Assembly: GCA_907165065.1 (NCBI GenBank)
Contig: OU015523.1
Coordinates: 118,136,246 to 118,200,245, forward strand
Length of the DNA: 64,000 nucleotides
Direction: 5' to 3'
Source of the DNA: Caprimulgus europaeus
Lineage: Eukaryota; Chordata; Aves; Caprimulgiformes; Caprimulgidae
Within the stretch, counting starts at the first letter, position 1; every line of letters begins with the position of its first letter. A program made the translations under genes and the position numbers. The notes under the pieces are model-generated. The model was given only the letters and a program-made list of their open reading frames with translations. It did not search any database and was not told where the DNA came from. Below, piece after piece: positions 1-13,180 of the stretch.

Positions 1-3000
1 GATTGATACCAGATGAGAGGTCTCTGAAAGTGACTGTCTCTCTCCAATTGCTAATAATACAGCAATAAGACATCAGGTCCTGTTTTGCCAAGCCCTCTTG
101 ATATGTTGATAAAACAAACTTGCCTCTCTAACCCACGAAGAAAAAAAAAAAAGAACAGGCACAGAGAGACAGGAGCAACGACTGCCCCTTTGATAATGCT
201 GCTGCCGATAAAAGGCAAAGTTAAATTGTCACTCACGACCACCTGCCTCTCCTGAGGAGGGATACAGGTATTGTAAGGTAATGCTAATATCTCAGTTGCA
301 TAAACTCTGCTTTTCGATTCCTTTCCAGTTAAAAAATCAACAAAAAAATTGCTAGCTTACTGATCTTTAAAGGTTACTAGGAAGAAAATGTGGACAGATA
401 TTAAAGGAGCTTGCTTCAAATGATACAGAGGTCAGAATGAAGCAAGGGATAATTAAAGCAAAGAATCTAAAGCCGGTGAAATTCAAAAAGCGATGCATAT
501 GTTATAGCAAATATACCTTTCCCTGCCTAGCTGTGCTATAGAATGTTTCCCACAGTTTGTTTCAAAGTCTCCCTTTGCCTTTCATCTTACAGATATTTCA
601 GCACTGTTGTTATGCAAGATGGGGAATCATTCATTTTAATGTGATACTAAGCATATTACCACAAAAACAGAGAGAGGCTACCATTTTACTGATTATCTAA
701 TTAAAAAGCTCTGCAATATAAATTCTTTGCAGCCCCTCGCTGCACACAAAAGATTTAATGCTGCATCTGAAAAGCCACATGTACATAAAAGCAAAGAATT
801 TGTAAATGCTTCTGATTTTAGCCTTTTCTTTTTCTCCCTCTTGTTACAAAAGCCACAGTTATCACTCTCTTTAACCGCTAATAAAAGCAATGTAATGACA
901 GGTAGATTTGCTGGTTTGTAGCTTCTTTGAACCCCCAACACACTCACTAAAGGAAAGTAACTTTAGCCAGAAAAGAGATCCTCGCAGCACTATGGTGAAT
1001 AATTCATCATTGCATTTTTCTTTTCATCTCATTTTGTGCCAGTAACGTACACAACTGAAAATATTGCAAAATCTAAAAACAACCACAGACAAGGACTTCC
1101 TGCAGCAAAATACACATAAAACTAGCAGGCAGGTTTCCCCAGCTTATATAATAACAGCTTTAGCTCAACAGAACCCCCATCACTCACCGAGGACTGAATT
1201 CACTTGAACAAAAGCAGAGCCCAGTCACCAAACGCAGCTTCGCAGGACTCTTAATGTGAGATGCTCCTGTCTGCTGTTCAGTTCACACTTGCCTTTATAA
1301 CTAAGCCAACCAACAACATTCAGTTGCTGAACCTGATGAATTATAAAACGGTAGCTCCCAGACTCTCATATTTTACATCACAGGGGGTGGTCATCCAGCA
1401 TACACACTGCCTGTGTACATATATTCTGCTATAACTCATCCTGATAAACACATCAGTGCTGGCAGCAGTGACAGTAATTGGTGCTGAGGATGTACAAGCA
1501 CAAACCAATAGAGCACACTCCCACCTTCTGCTCTGTGCAACATCGCTACCTGTCAATCACTGCACCTTGTTAAGGTGGAATGATCAACTGCACTTCAGGG
1601 GAGAAGCAAAACTCAGAGGAGAAACCATCTATCCGATAGGAATTCTTCATTTAAACATATCTTTATACAGGAGTAAATGTACCTTCAATCTCTTCTACAT
1701 ACGTTTTTCCTGGGTTTTTTTTTTAATGTTCATAAAATCTTCCCTTCTTAAAGACACAGTTCTTGTTCAGTGACTAACACACGCTTCATAACTTCCACTA
1801 TCAAGACTGGACAGTATTCAGGCAAATTCCATGGACAATAGCAAGAATAACCTAAAAGCATTAGTCCAGGCACAATGACTGTTAAAATTAACATACTTGT
1901 CAGGTGAAATTATGTGTACATTTTAAAAGTCTCATAAAAAGTGCTGATAGGCTTTAAGAATGTCCTCTAGGTTATAAGCATGTATTTGCATTACTCTTCA
2001 CTTCTCTCATACTTTCTTTTTTCCCTATGCTTGCATTGTTTTTAAAGTAAATATATAGATAGAAAATAAGAGAACCAAACAGCTAAAACTTAGACCAAAT
2101 CAATTAAACTGAACATTTTCAAATGGGATTAATTACAGCAATAGCAATCACAATTGCTGCACATGCCACAAATTAACACTCACAATTAGCACCTAACAAG
2201 GAAAACTGGTTATGGCATTGGTAATACACAGCCAGGGATCAGTCACTGGGAAGGGTTTTGTATGGCAAGTCTTTTACAACGGAGCAGAAGTTGCTCTTTC
2301 AGAGTTGAGTTCCAGGAATTTTATGTGTTTTACACAAACTCAAGGCTATTTGTACGAGCACAGAGTGTGAATGAATGCTTTATGTGGGATAAATTTCTAT
2401 TTCTACATCATTGGTGACAGTGCTCAAAGTGCTCTATTTGGAACCTGAACTTGATCCAGCTCCTTTAATTCCCCATGCCTGTAAAACTCTCCCAACATTT
2501 GGTACCACGATGAAAGGTTGTGTTTGGGAAGGTGAGCACAGTTGTGTGAGCGGTTGTGCATCGCCAGGATGCTTTTCCATGAACAACTGGGCTGAGGAAT
2601 GCAAATGAAGGCTGTGCCGGCAGCCCCAGGCAGAAACCCAACCCTTCTCACCATCTGGACCGACTGATGTGCGTCACAATGTGGGAACAGGGTGTTGCAT
2701 TTCATGCATAGCAAAAGCAAGTCCTATATATATCCCTTTTCTCCCATCCTCAGCTGCTTTTCCCCCCCATTCCTCATTTGTCTCTTTGTGTTCAGCACCT
2801 TCACTATCTGAGAAAAAAATTAATTAAAGGCCAGAGGCACGAGCAGTGTTTCTGAATGTGCTACCTACTCTAAGTGGCTTGCATGACAGAAAAGCTGTAT
2901 GTAGTTGGGTGACAGAACGTAAGAGAAACATATCAAGACTTAATTAGAGTAATGGTTTAGATGTCTCTGTCTTTCTCAGAGGAAAGGGCAGCTGAGATCC

Positions 3001-6000
3001 AATAATTGGATTCTCCAGCGATGCTGATTGGGAATAATCCAATATGGGCAGAAAATATTCCAAATGACAGACTGTGGCTCATTGAGAAGCAGCAAAAAGA
3101 TCTGTGTCACTGGATTTGCCTTATAGAGCCAAATTCTATTCTCAGGGGTTTGCATGTTTCACTTGCAAATTATGGAGGTTCTCTACAATGGCCCAAGCAC
3201 AGCAGTTTGTTGTCTTGTGCACTAATTAGGGTTTTCTGACCTATTTTTCAGAAAAGACAGGTTTCAACCCATATGTGCCAGAATGCCCTAAACGGCATCT
3301 GTGTTCCTTTTTGTTTTGCTTTAACCATTCATGTTTGATGAGACTTCCCAAGAATTTATGTAAATATGACACTGCCTTATAACCATTTGGTGCAGTGTGA
3401 TTAAGACACAAGCAATGCTTGATCAATCCCCTTGACCAATACACAATTCACCCTAAAATTCAGCTCACATTTACTGAAATACAGGCTTGTAAAACTGACC
3501 AATATCACAATAATTTAAGACACTGTATTATTTCCTAGCTGTGTGTAGGTGGCACGCATCAACCACAGTCTGTGGTATTACACAAGAGCCACAGTTCCAA
3601 GAAAAATTGCTACCCCATTTCATACCTACTTGCAATTTTTATTTAGCTAGTCTGGCTTTCATGTTACCTTTCCATGGGAAATATTTCATAGCTGATACTT
3701 CCATAACATTCAGCAGTGTAGTGCTCTTTAAAACTGCTACCTTCCCAGTGAATGGATACACTCATCACACAACCCGTGGTTTTGCGGCTCTGTTCATACA
3801 TTTTGGTGCAGAATGTGAGATTTCACATTCAAACTTTCTCACTTTGCTGACAGGTGTGTGAAGATCCCATATGGCTGCCAGATTTCTGTATACCTACATG
3901 CATACAGAGTATGTATTTTTAAGGCGTTTGTAACAAACACATTTGGTATTGACTTTGCGGTTCTTTGCTTTAAGGTGCAAACTAGAAATGATTTAAAAAT
4001 GAAAAAAAAGAAAAAAAAAAGACAAAAGTGTTCCCATTTGCTGCCAAAACATGACTTCTTTCTTCCAGAGTCACGTGGACTGTATTGACTATACATCATA
4101 GACATCCTGTTTGCTATCTAAAGTGAGCATACAGATCACCGGGGAAAAGTCAGAGCATTCAGCTGGAAGAACAACACTAGTTACCTTTTCCACTTAAGAA
4201 GAAGGTAAGGAAACTTCAAATTAAGAGTAACTACAGGCAGATTTGATACTATCAAGATCACTAATTAACTAGTATAGTTAACTTAGATCCCGGTGAAGCA
4301 AAACTAGATCTCCAGGATCTCCACAGTGTGGACCCAGAGTTCCAGGTGAATAAATGTGCACCAACAGCAATAACGTCCAGGCTACATCAGATGTTACAGG
4401 TGATCAGTACACTGGTCATCAGTTCTTGACATGTAGCCTAAGAATACATCATATAAACTAAAGAGTTGTCTAGTCAGTACCTTGCATTCAGCAATTATGC
4501 TCTTCAACTCTGTTAGTGATTTTTTTTCAGTTTTACACTGGCTAAAGGAAATGCTCTTTCATCTGATAGCCTCTTGATGCACTGTTAGACAGTATCACTA
4601 AAGCAAAGAGCCCAATAGGATTTTAAAAAGGCCTGGGCATTTATCAGACAATAGCATCCAGAAGTGCAGTAATAACAAGAAATCTAAGCTTTCCAATGAT
4701 CATGGGATCTAAAAAAAATTTGTTTCTTATGGATGTTTCCCCTTTGATCTCAGATTCAACCCATTGCTCTGCTTCAATCTGCAACATTTTACAACAGCCC
4801 AGCTTGTGAAATGTTTTAATGAATTTAATTGCAACAGCAAGGCAATGGAGAAATTAATTTCCTCTCAATGTAGCACACTTGCAATTCCATTTAAGAAGAG
4901 TTTCTAAATAGAGCTTCATTTTCTAAGATTAATCCCCATAAGTACAGATGAATAAAACTGTATCTTTAGATTAATTAATAAATTATATGGCATAGGGCTT
5001 TGAAGATGTAAAGGACTGTGCAAGTGCTATAACTACAATAATAATTTTCTGAATTACAATATTTTTCTTTCTCAAGTGACATATTTTTTGCTGCAAGTGC
5101 AAAGTTCTCTGTCTGAAGGAGGACTATGTTTGAAAAAATACAGAAAAAAGAGAATTAAAGAGGATATTCAGCTAGGTCTGAATGAACAGACACCAAAGAG
5201 ATCAATTCCAGTTGATCAAGGACAAAGATAACAACTTGCTTTGCTAGTTAGGAAGGATGAAGTCTCTTAATGGTGGCTTCATAGTCTCAAGAATATGAAT
5301 GATTGTATCAGTAATAAAGAAGAGCTGCTAAAAGCAAGGAAGGCCAGATGGCAGTTTCCCTAGGGCCTCTGGAGAAGCTGCATGATTTGAAAAGCCTTTT
5401 ATAGCACCCCATGAACCTGGAATACTACAACAGCCCATTTATAAGACAGTGGATATCTCAGGATCAGTCTGGGACTTCACACAAATGATGATTTTCTATA
5501 TGGTTTAGATTGGTTCAGTTGGTTAAAAGACTTAAGAAAGTTGGATGGTATAGTTCAGCATCCAGAACTGGAGTTTTTTTTGTTGTCTGGACTTTCACTT
5601 TCCCTTTAACCCTGTGTTTCCCATTGTTTTCTTTCTGCTGTTTCCTTTTAAATGTATTAAAGTTATCTGAAGCTCAATCTTCAAATCTAAACCAAATCAT
5701 AAAGGACTCCAAGAGCTGGAAAAGTAGCTCAAGATCCATTTTCTATTAGGTAGAAGATTAGATTCAGTAGCAAACCAGACAAGCATTTTTTACACATCTT
5801 TTACACAAACAGAAGGTCCCACAGTCAGCTCCTTATAAGCCTGATGCTGGGAAAAATGAGTTAACAGCTTTGTATGGCAAAGAATGGCAGAGTGAAAATC
5901 CTCCTGCGATTCGCAGTTTAACTCTGCGTGCACTCTGTGGTGGGAGGAGTAGGTGGCTGATCTGGGGAAGAAATACAGCACAGGAATGATACACTTGACT

Positions 6001-6149
6001 CCTCTGAGGATGGTGATGAAAATCTGTCAGCTTGGCATAGTTCTTCGTATTACCTACAGCAATTATTGACGTATGGAGAAAGTAACAGCTCTACAAATAC
6101 CATGGTAAGAGGCACAGTATGTGTGGTGAAGAGAGCAGATCTGCTTCAC
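1..6149. other. Single-copy AT-rich non-coding DNA
   Basis: No protein-coding gene, RNA gene or interspersed repeat is recognisable here. The open frames present are short (up to about 106 codons), lie in several conflicting frames, show no familiar domain, and are of a length expected by chance in AT-rich DNA. Small simple tracts are the only repeats seen: a run of 12 A at 141-152, and an A-rich stretch near 4000-4020. The first 300 bases contain a locally mixed-composition segment that could be conserved non-coding DNA, but one sequence alone cannot show this. Confidence 0.6.
141..152 (+). repeat. A12 homopolymer
   Basis: Twelve consecutive A residues. No target-site duplication or retroposed body is visible beside it, so it is treated as a simple tract. 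Confidence 0.8.
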
Positions 6150-6921
6150 CTTATGATGCTGAAAGACAAGTGTAAGGTCTTGCACCTGGGAAAACATAAT
6201 CCAGGAGTGCAGCACAAACAAGGATCTACCTGGCTGGAGAGCAGCTCTGTGGAAAGGGACCTGGGGGTCCTGGTGGACAACAAGCTCAGTATGAGTGAAC
6301 AGTGTGCTGCTGCAGCAAAGAAAGACAACAGGATGCTGGGTTGCATCAACAAGGGTATCACCAGCAGAGATAAAGATGTCATCATCCCACTCAGTGCTTG
6401 TCAGGCCACACCTCGAACACTGTGTCAGTTTTAATCCCCACTATACAAAAAAGATGTGGACAGGCTGGAAAGGGTCCAGAGAAGGGCCACAAAGATGATC
6501 AAAGGACTGGGAAGCCTGCCATATGAGGAAAGACTGAGAAACTTGGGTTTGCTCAGCCTTGAGAAAAGAACTTAGGGGACACTTCATCACCATGTTCCAG
6601 TACTTAAAGGGTGGCTACAAAGAAGATGGGGACTCCCTTTTTACAAGGAGTCACAGGGAAGAGAAGAGGACTAATGGGTACAAGTTACTCCTGGGGAGAG
6701 TGCGACCAGACACAGGAAGAAAATTTTTCATAATGAAAACAATCAGCCACTGGAATAATCTCCCCAGGGCAGTGGCAGATTCCCCAACATTGGACAGTTT
6801 TAAGATTCAGCTGGACATGGTGCTGGGCCATCTTGTCTAGACCGTGCTTTTGCCAAGAAAGGTTGGACCAGGTGATCCTTGGGATCCCTTCCCAACTTGG
6901 TATTCTATGATTCTGTGATTC
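6150..6921 (+). mobile_element. CR1 LINE, 5'-truncated, with decayed ORF2 C-terminus
   Basis: This is the longest CR1 remnant in the window, about 770 bases, sense strand plus. Translation in shifting frames gives the C-terminal part of the CR1 ORF2 polyprotein (reverse transcriptase end and following region). Recognisable landmarks in order are KCKVLHLGKHNP, TWLESSSVERDLGVLVDNKL, VRPHLEHCVSF, YLKGGYKEDGD and a final HWNNLP block. The frame breaks at least twice: one shift falls near 6410 and another near 6550, so no functional product is possible. The 3' end at about 6855-6921 has the usual GGTTGGACCAGGTGATCC-like box and ends in ATTCTATGATTCTGTGATT octamer repeats. 5' truncation is normal for CR1 insertion. 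The exact left edge is uncertain by some tens of bases. Confidence 0.95.
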
Positions 6922-8681
6922 ACTGGAAAAGCCCATGACAGTGCTGCAAGGGGCTATCCGTAGCAAGGGACACAAGACAAGCACACAGGAGTCTTCTTGA
7001 GAATAGGCCTGCATTCTTGGTAGATTATAAAAAAATAAGCAGCATAGCCTAAAGATGCATTCTGTGCTGACTGTGACAATGAGCTAGCACAGGACTCGGT
7101 AAGCACACACTGTTAGATTAAGTTTTCTCCTCCTACAGTTTTCTTTCAGGAAAGAAAATTTGAAGCCTGGATGACTAACTACAATGCAGATGGCAGAGCA
7201 ATGTAGAGATACCCAAGCTAGCTCCAAATGAACTAGCTTAGATGACACCATGAGTGAATTTAACCTGCTGATATTGAACTCCATGGTTATGCTTTTCCTG
7301 GAGTCTGAACATTTAAAGGATGTTGTGATGCACACGAGCCAAGGAAGGACAGCAGGTGATACTCAAGCTAGGTCTGTGCCAGCCATTCTTGCAAAATTCT
7401 CTTCTGCAGTTTTTTTTGCCATTACTTGCAAATGTGCCAAGAAAGTACCTCCCTGCAAGGAAGAAAATATGCAATTGCAGGAGCATCAGCATGAAGTGTT
7501 GCTCTGAAAAGAATGGAAGAAATAATTGTACTGCTGGCATATGGCAAATCCTCCTTCAGCTCAGCAGCTTGCATGGTTCACAAGAATGCTGAGACTGCAG
7601 ATTTACTGTCTTGGCTGTAATGTCAGACCAATTTATTCAGCTCTCACCAGAAACCCTTTTGTTTAGATAAGGGTGATGTCACCCTCGTGAACCTGCTTGG
7701 GAAGAACTTTCATTCCCAGTCATTCCTGTATTTTCTGGGCACTCTGAAGGCATGACTGGCAATGATACCCCATCTGCAGGTCAGCAGTAACCATGAACAG
7801 GGAAATGTCTGTCATCCCATCACTTTTGTACCTGGCAACTAACTTCCACAGAGTCTGAGCTGAGTTGGGCACTTAAGGACAAGCCACCATTTTGTAAGGA
7901 TTGTGTCTGATGGGACCTAGGAACTAGGGCACTGATTAGATGCTCTGTTCTTGAACTACTTATAGCTTGAGGATTAATTAGGAGTGGGAAATTGCTCTAA
8001 GACCTTTAACTGAAGAACTGGAGAATTAAAGGAGGTGAAATATAAATACATATTCTCACTATAGCATCAGAATCTCTGAGCAAAACTCTACTGAAATAAC
8101 TCACACTATGTAGATACAACAAGAACATTTGGTTAATATTTTTTAAATTATAAAATGGGATTTATCAGGAAACAATGAAGAACTGAAATGAGAGACTATA
8201 CATGTTAAAGCTGAAGATGTGTAGTTCTCAACACTTACATTGGGAGCTGTCGACTCCTTTACTCTGACCAAATTTCTGTTAGATGCCTGAACTGGAAAAT
8301 AAATCATATGGAAAATACAGGCCAAAGACAAAAGAAAAGTTAAGGGCAGCAGTGGGGAGGAAGAAGCTGATTGCCTTCACTCCCTTATGCTTACAACTCC
8401 ATAGCTTTTTTAGCAGGGCACTTTGGAAAAGGAAAGAAGCAAATGGCAGTAGCTGAGAACCTGGAACATTTGCTGCAGTTTTGTTCCTGTGTGTCCTGCT
8501 TCTGCGACTCACTTTCTCAGGTCAGCACTACTTCATGCAAGCACTGCAAAGATAAACTAAAAATAATGATGTATTTAAACTTTAATGCTGCAGGCCTCCT
8601 AAGTGTCTTGAAAGCAAATAGTTTTGCAAGAGTTGGAGATTTTCTCCAGTCTTTTTTTTCTGCTTTTAACCACAGCTAGGG

Positions 8682-8692
8682 AAAAAAAAAAA
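8682..8692 (+). repeat. A11 homopolymer
   Basis: Run of 11 A in unique sequence, no flanking retroposon body seen. Confidence 0.75.
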
Positions 8693-9561
8693 TCCTTTGG
8701 CCCTCTCAATGTTAATATTGCATAGCAGACAGTAATATATATCAGTCTGAGGGATATAAGAGGAAACAATAAAAAAGCACTGTCACTGAGCGTGGATACA
8801 AATTAAAGGAACTTTTTTTGGCTCCAGTTCTGAGAGAACACGCTTACTGACCTTTAAAATGTAATTTGGGGGCGGAATAATCAGAAGTGACATACTTCAA
8901 TGAGAACAATAAAAACAAAGTGACCCTGAGGTGAACATGGATAAAGTGGACAATCCATACTACTTTGTGTTGGTACCAAAAAAAGGACTTTAATAACAAT
9001 GTATAAAAATGCTGTAAGATGACGAAAATGGGTGACTTCTGAAGAAAACAATATGACCCTTGCAAAGAAAACACTCTACAGTCCACCATGAAAGGATGGG
9101 GCAGTTAAGATGACTCCTCGTGGAGGTCATAGCCAGTTTCATATCTTAACAGATGGGATGTCTTCTGGCAATATATGACTCTACAGATATCATGGTATTC
9201 TGTTAGAAAGTAATAAAAAAACATCCCTGAAAGTATCATGAAAGTTCTGGGAATGCAAAAATTACTCAGCTTGTACCAGAAAGTTATGAGGGGGAAAAAT
9301 CCTTTTGCTTTTTATCACTAAATTTAATTACTTTGTTTCCCAGTAAGCATCCCATCGGACTACCATTCTTCAGCTCTTACCCAGAGAAATAACAAAGACC
9401 TTTAGGAGGATAAAAAATGAAAGTCCTGTGTGCGTGTTTACACTATATTGCCTATATCCTAATGAAAGAGTCATCTAGTAAATAAAGCTTTTCTGAGTAT
9501 GATCAAACAGCAGAGCTCAGCAAATAATTTACAGTGAATAAATGGTTTCTTCTCCATTTCC

Positions 9562-9575
9562 TTTTTTTTTTTTTT
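9562..9575 (+). repeat. T14 homopolymer
   Basis: Run of 14 T, followed after a few bases by a G6 tract and a further T-rich run. No retroposon body is visible on either side. Confidence 0.8.
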
Positions 9576-9834
9576 AAATGAGGGGGGTTTAAAATTTTTT
9601 TTCACAAATTAATGATCACACAGGAGTTAGCAGATGCCTTCTGCCTATATAGATGATCTATGAACATTACATTGTTAGTATTTACAATATGAGTTTTGCA
9701 TAATCATATACTATTTGTAATTTTCTGTCTGGTGAGATGTAAATATTAGCACTACATTTCTTAGGCAAATATTTGCATGAAATATGTTAATTTTCATATG
9801 TATGAAGTAATATGATTCTGTGTAATTATAAAAA

Positions 9835-9877
9835 TATTACTAGCAATAAGTTCATCCACAACTTATTGTTAGTAATA
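9835..9877. repeat. Inverted repeat, 18-bp arms, 7-base loop
   Basis: Bases 9835-9852 pair with 9860-9877 around a 7-base loop (9853-9859). Every position is complementary except one G/T pair (9843 with 9869). In DNA this could extrude as a cruciform; in RNA it would form a stable AT-rich stem. The right arm is shared with a second hairpin immediately to the right, so the two cannot form together. There is no sign of a known transposon terminal repeat. Function is unknown. Confidence 0.8.
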
Positions 9878-9894
9878 ATAATTACTAACAATAA
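9863..9894. repeat. Inverted repeat, 14-bp perfect arms, 4-base loop
   Basis: Bases 9863-9876 pair perfectly with 9881-9894 around the loop AATA (9877-9880). The left arm is the same sequence used as the right arm of the 9835-9877 hairpin, which makes three related arms in alternating orientation within 60 bases. Confidence 0.8.
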
Positions 9895-11959
9895 TTATTA
9901 ACTGTATGTATCCATTAATCCAGACATTGGATGGAAATTACATGCAAATGATCACACAAACAGATTAATCATTTAATTATATATGCCTGTTTCCTGTAAA
10001 GTTTTTGAGGTATGTGTTTGGCTTTTTTCAGAAACCTAGGAATCATAATTTTGAAAGTCAAATAATAATTAACATTTTTCTTCCTGTAACATAATTCCTA
10101 TACCAATACTGTATAGAATGAAGAATGTACTTTTGTACCCTGCTTGGTTTGCAGTTAGTTGATTTTCAAAAGCATCTGATTTTAAACTACAAACTTGTTA
10201 CTTCAAGAAGACTTGGAGAAAGTTAGGGAAAATCAATTAAGTGCATGAAATCAATGTATGTAAAATTTAAAGCATGCTAAGATTCACAGAATCACTTCAT
10301 GGTCTTTCTTTGAATGAAACTATCACAAATTAAGGCTGCTTTTTTTCCTGGGAGGATTAAATCCATTTAAGATCTTAATATGCATTAATTTGACACAGTG
10401 CTGCCAGCAAATGATTGATTTTCTTTAACTTCCCTTTTACACCTGGTCAACAAAGTTAATGACTTCCTGTGAGAAAGAAACATCAACTTATGTTAGATTG
10501 GATGCTGTAGCCAGAAGTTATTTTTGACCTTTCCAACAAACACAAAATCCTCTTATTTATTCCTATGTAGTAGTAATAAAAGAGCTATACCCTATGTTCA
10601 GTTCATTAAGATGTAGGTGTATAGGTTACAAAGGAAAATAACAGAGGGACAAGCCATTGAAAAACTCAGATTAGTTCTTAATATTGTACCGAGGAAGAAA
10701 ATTGCCATCATACAGAATATAATCACTGATGACAGAATTGACAGCTGAGAAAATATCATTTTGAACAGCTAATCTTTTTCTTTGAAGCAATGTTATTACG
10801 GGTGTCCCATATTAATTTAAACTAATTATTTATTTGATCTATGTCATAAATACTATGACCACTGAAATCTAAAGAACGTTTCAAATTATTTACTATATTT
10901 GAGGACTCTTTCATTACAGTTGAGAGGCAACCTGCTAGGTGAAGGCATGCCCTGTATGTACTGAACATTATGAGGAGCAGGATAATTTTACAATCCACTT
11001 GGTAAATCCAGGTAAATTTCGATGAAAGACTCATGGATCTAATCTTGCCAAAAGGTGCTTAATCTCTGCAGCTTCATGCTAATATATGAGAGAAGAAAAA
11101 TACACATTATTCTGCTTACAGTTTCTCTAGTTCTCTATTTCCAGAGATTTTTGATTCCAACCATAACATATTAATGGCTATTTTGCATTCTGGCATGTTA
11201 TTTTTTGGTAATTTTTCAGGTGGGTTTTCAATGCAGAACTAGGAAATGGAGCTAGACAGAGAAAGCTAATTTCCCACAATTTTGATATTTTGGCAATTTG
11301 CTTACAAAATCAAACGTTCAGATTTGAAAAACCCCTGCTGAACACCAAGTGTTATGGGGTCTGCATGTCCCTGAGCACTGCTGAGTGTGGAGGAGGAGGC
11401 TGCTCAGCAGCCTGGGAGGAGCTCACCAGAAGAGCAGCACTGATAGGAACCAGAAACCCACCTGGACTATGCTGGCACTTCAGCAAAATCATAATATCCT
11501 GCCAAAACATACCCTACCAAAACATTTTTCCCTTTAGTTGTCATATGAAGGATAAACGAGTAGGCAGTTTACTGGAGGTGCTCTATTAGGTGTCCACTAG
11601 TGCACAGTGGTGTCATCAACCAAATAATGATTATAAGAAAAAATAGGATTTTCTCTGCAAAGGAGGATACACCCTCAATGACTGCCCCAGGGGTTAAATA
11701 TCCATATACACTAATGTATCTGGACCCAAGATATTATGTTGTTGATGGTTCCTATATCAGTGTTTTATGTAATAAGGTGTTTACTTTGTCCATATTTTCC
11801 CTCTCTGCAACATGCAAAGAGTGCCTGTTGATAATATCCAGACGCAGCATTGTCAGTGAACAGTTTCTCCTATTGCACGATATGTATCCTTTCCAAGAAC
11901 AAGAAATGTTTTGTTAATGGAATACAAAGTCCTATAGCTAATCTTTCATAATTTCTATT

Positions 11960-12038
11960 TTCACAGAATCACAGAATTGCCTAGATTGGCAAAGACCAAA
12001 AGATCATCCCGTCATTAACCTAGCACTGACAAGTGCTC
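11960..12038 (-). mobile_element. CR1 LINE 3' end fragment, old CR1-Y-like
   Basis: Read on the plus strand the copy starts with the reversed octamer tail TCACAGAATCACAGAAT. It continues with a diverged copy of the 3' box found in the 38.6-kb and 55.2-kb copies, including AAAGATCATC and a CATTAACCTAGCACTGACAAG segment. That last segment is typical of the CR1-Y-type 3' end. Only about 80 bases are recognisable, and many substitutions suggest an old insertion. The subfamily call rests on memory of the consensus and on comparison with the other two copies in this window. Confidence 0.8.
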
Positions 12039-13180
12039 ATTTTGTCATGATTTTACTGGTTTAGCATAAAAAAAGCTACTGTAAGAGAGAAAACCCATAT
12101 AAATAACTTATGGATAACTTCTCAGTCAACAGTAGCATTTGAGGCTTTAATATGGGAAGATGAAAACTCAGCATGGTGCTCAGCTATTTTAGTCATGTTA
12201 TCTATACAAATCCTAACCATCTTGGCAAACACAAACCAACCTCAGTTACCACATGTATCAGAAAGGAAGAGAATTAACAGGCAATCTCTGTGAACATATT
12301 TGATGCAAGTTTTCCAACCTCCTCCTCTCATTTCATGGTCTTCTTTGCCAGCAGCATTAAAAATTAACTCTTCTTACAAAAACCACAGAGGTTATCTTGT
12401 TGCTCTGTTCCTCAAAGCAGCTCCCTAATTAAGATCAGCTATAACCATGTTCTGTCTCCAGTAATAACCAGCTTTTTAGGGATTCTCAGTGCAGAACAAG
12501 AAATACTGTGTGTCTGTCTTTAAGAATGTATTTTTAGATTAAAATCTCATCCTTCTTTTCTAGGAGAACTTTGATTTAAACATTTTCTGGAGAACTTTAT
12601 TGCCAGGCTCTGTTTGATAAAAAATATGGACTAATAATTCAACACCGATTTTGGTAGAAGAGTTTTCTACCATAAGAAGGTTTTTAAATACCTATCTAGC
12701 TATGCTGAAAGGCAATTTCCATGCAGAGGAATCTTTATACCCTTCACACACACTTTCTGTACACTTAAATGAAGACACACTACCTTATATACATGCAATA
12801 CTTAACATTCAGTTTTCACTGAATGAATAGAACCTGTGGTCTGTTACACAGTAAACATATTAATACACCTCATGCAAAGTAATCCAGGCTTTGAAGGATA
12901 AATACCTAATGCCTTCACTAAGATATGATTACTTCATAATGTCCTATGGGAAAAAAAATCCTGTGTCAGTCTTCTATATATTATGTACTTCAACAGACAG
13001 GTAACTGGAGTCTCTCAAACTAATTTCACCACAGTACTCAAGCATTATTTAAACTGTTACAGATTTCCACTGAACTACATTGTGATAGGAACTGATAAAT
13101 TATCAATTAGATTTATCTGGTTGAAATGGAAATGTATCTTGTAAAAGATCTATTCTGAATCTCATAGACCTACTTGGTTC
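12039..13180. other. Unique non-coding DNA between two CR1 fragments
   Basis: AT-rich sequence with no recognisable gene, open frame of note or repeat. It separates two minus-strand CR1 fragments of apparently different subfamilies. Confidence 0.6.

Larger units (their letters stand above)
6922..11959. other. Single-copy non-coding DNA with an AT-rich core
   Basis: No gene is recognised. Open frames are up to 105 codons, unordered and without familiar motifs. Simple tracts include an A11 at 8682-8692 and a T14 at 9562-9575. The segment from roughly 9560 to 10520 is especially AT-rich and holds the hairpins listed separately. The remaining sequence shows no repeat that I can recognise by eye; very old diverged repeats could be missed. 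Confidence 0.6.

Noticed and set aside
1551-1559. TGTCAATCA, a PBX/MEIS-type word, also at 46198-46206
   Set aside because: Two hits to a nine-base word on two strands of 64 kb is near chance expectation.
10281-10300. TTCACAGAATCAC resembling a CR1 tail
   Set aside because: Nothing beyond the short tail-like word matches CR1 on either side.
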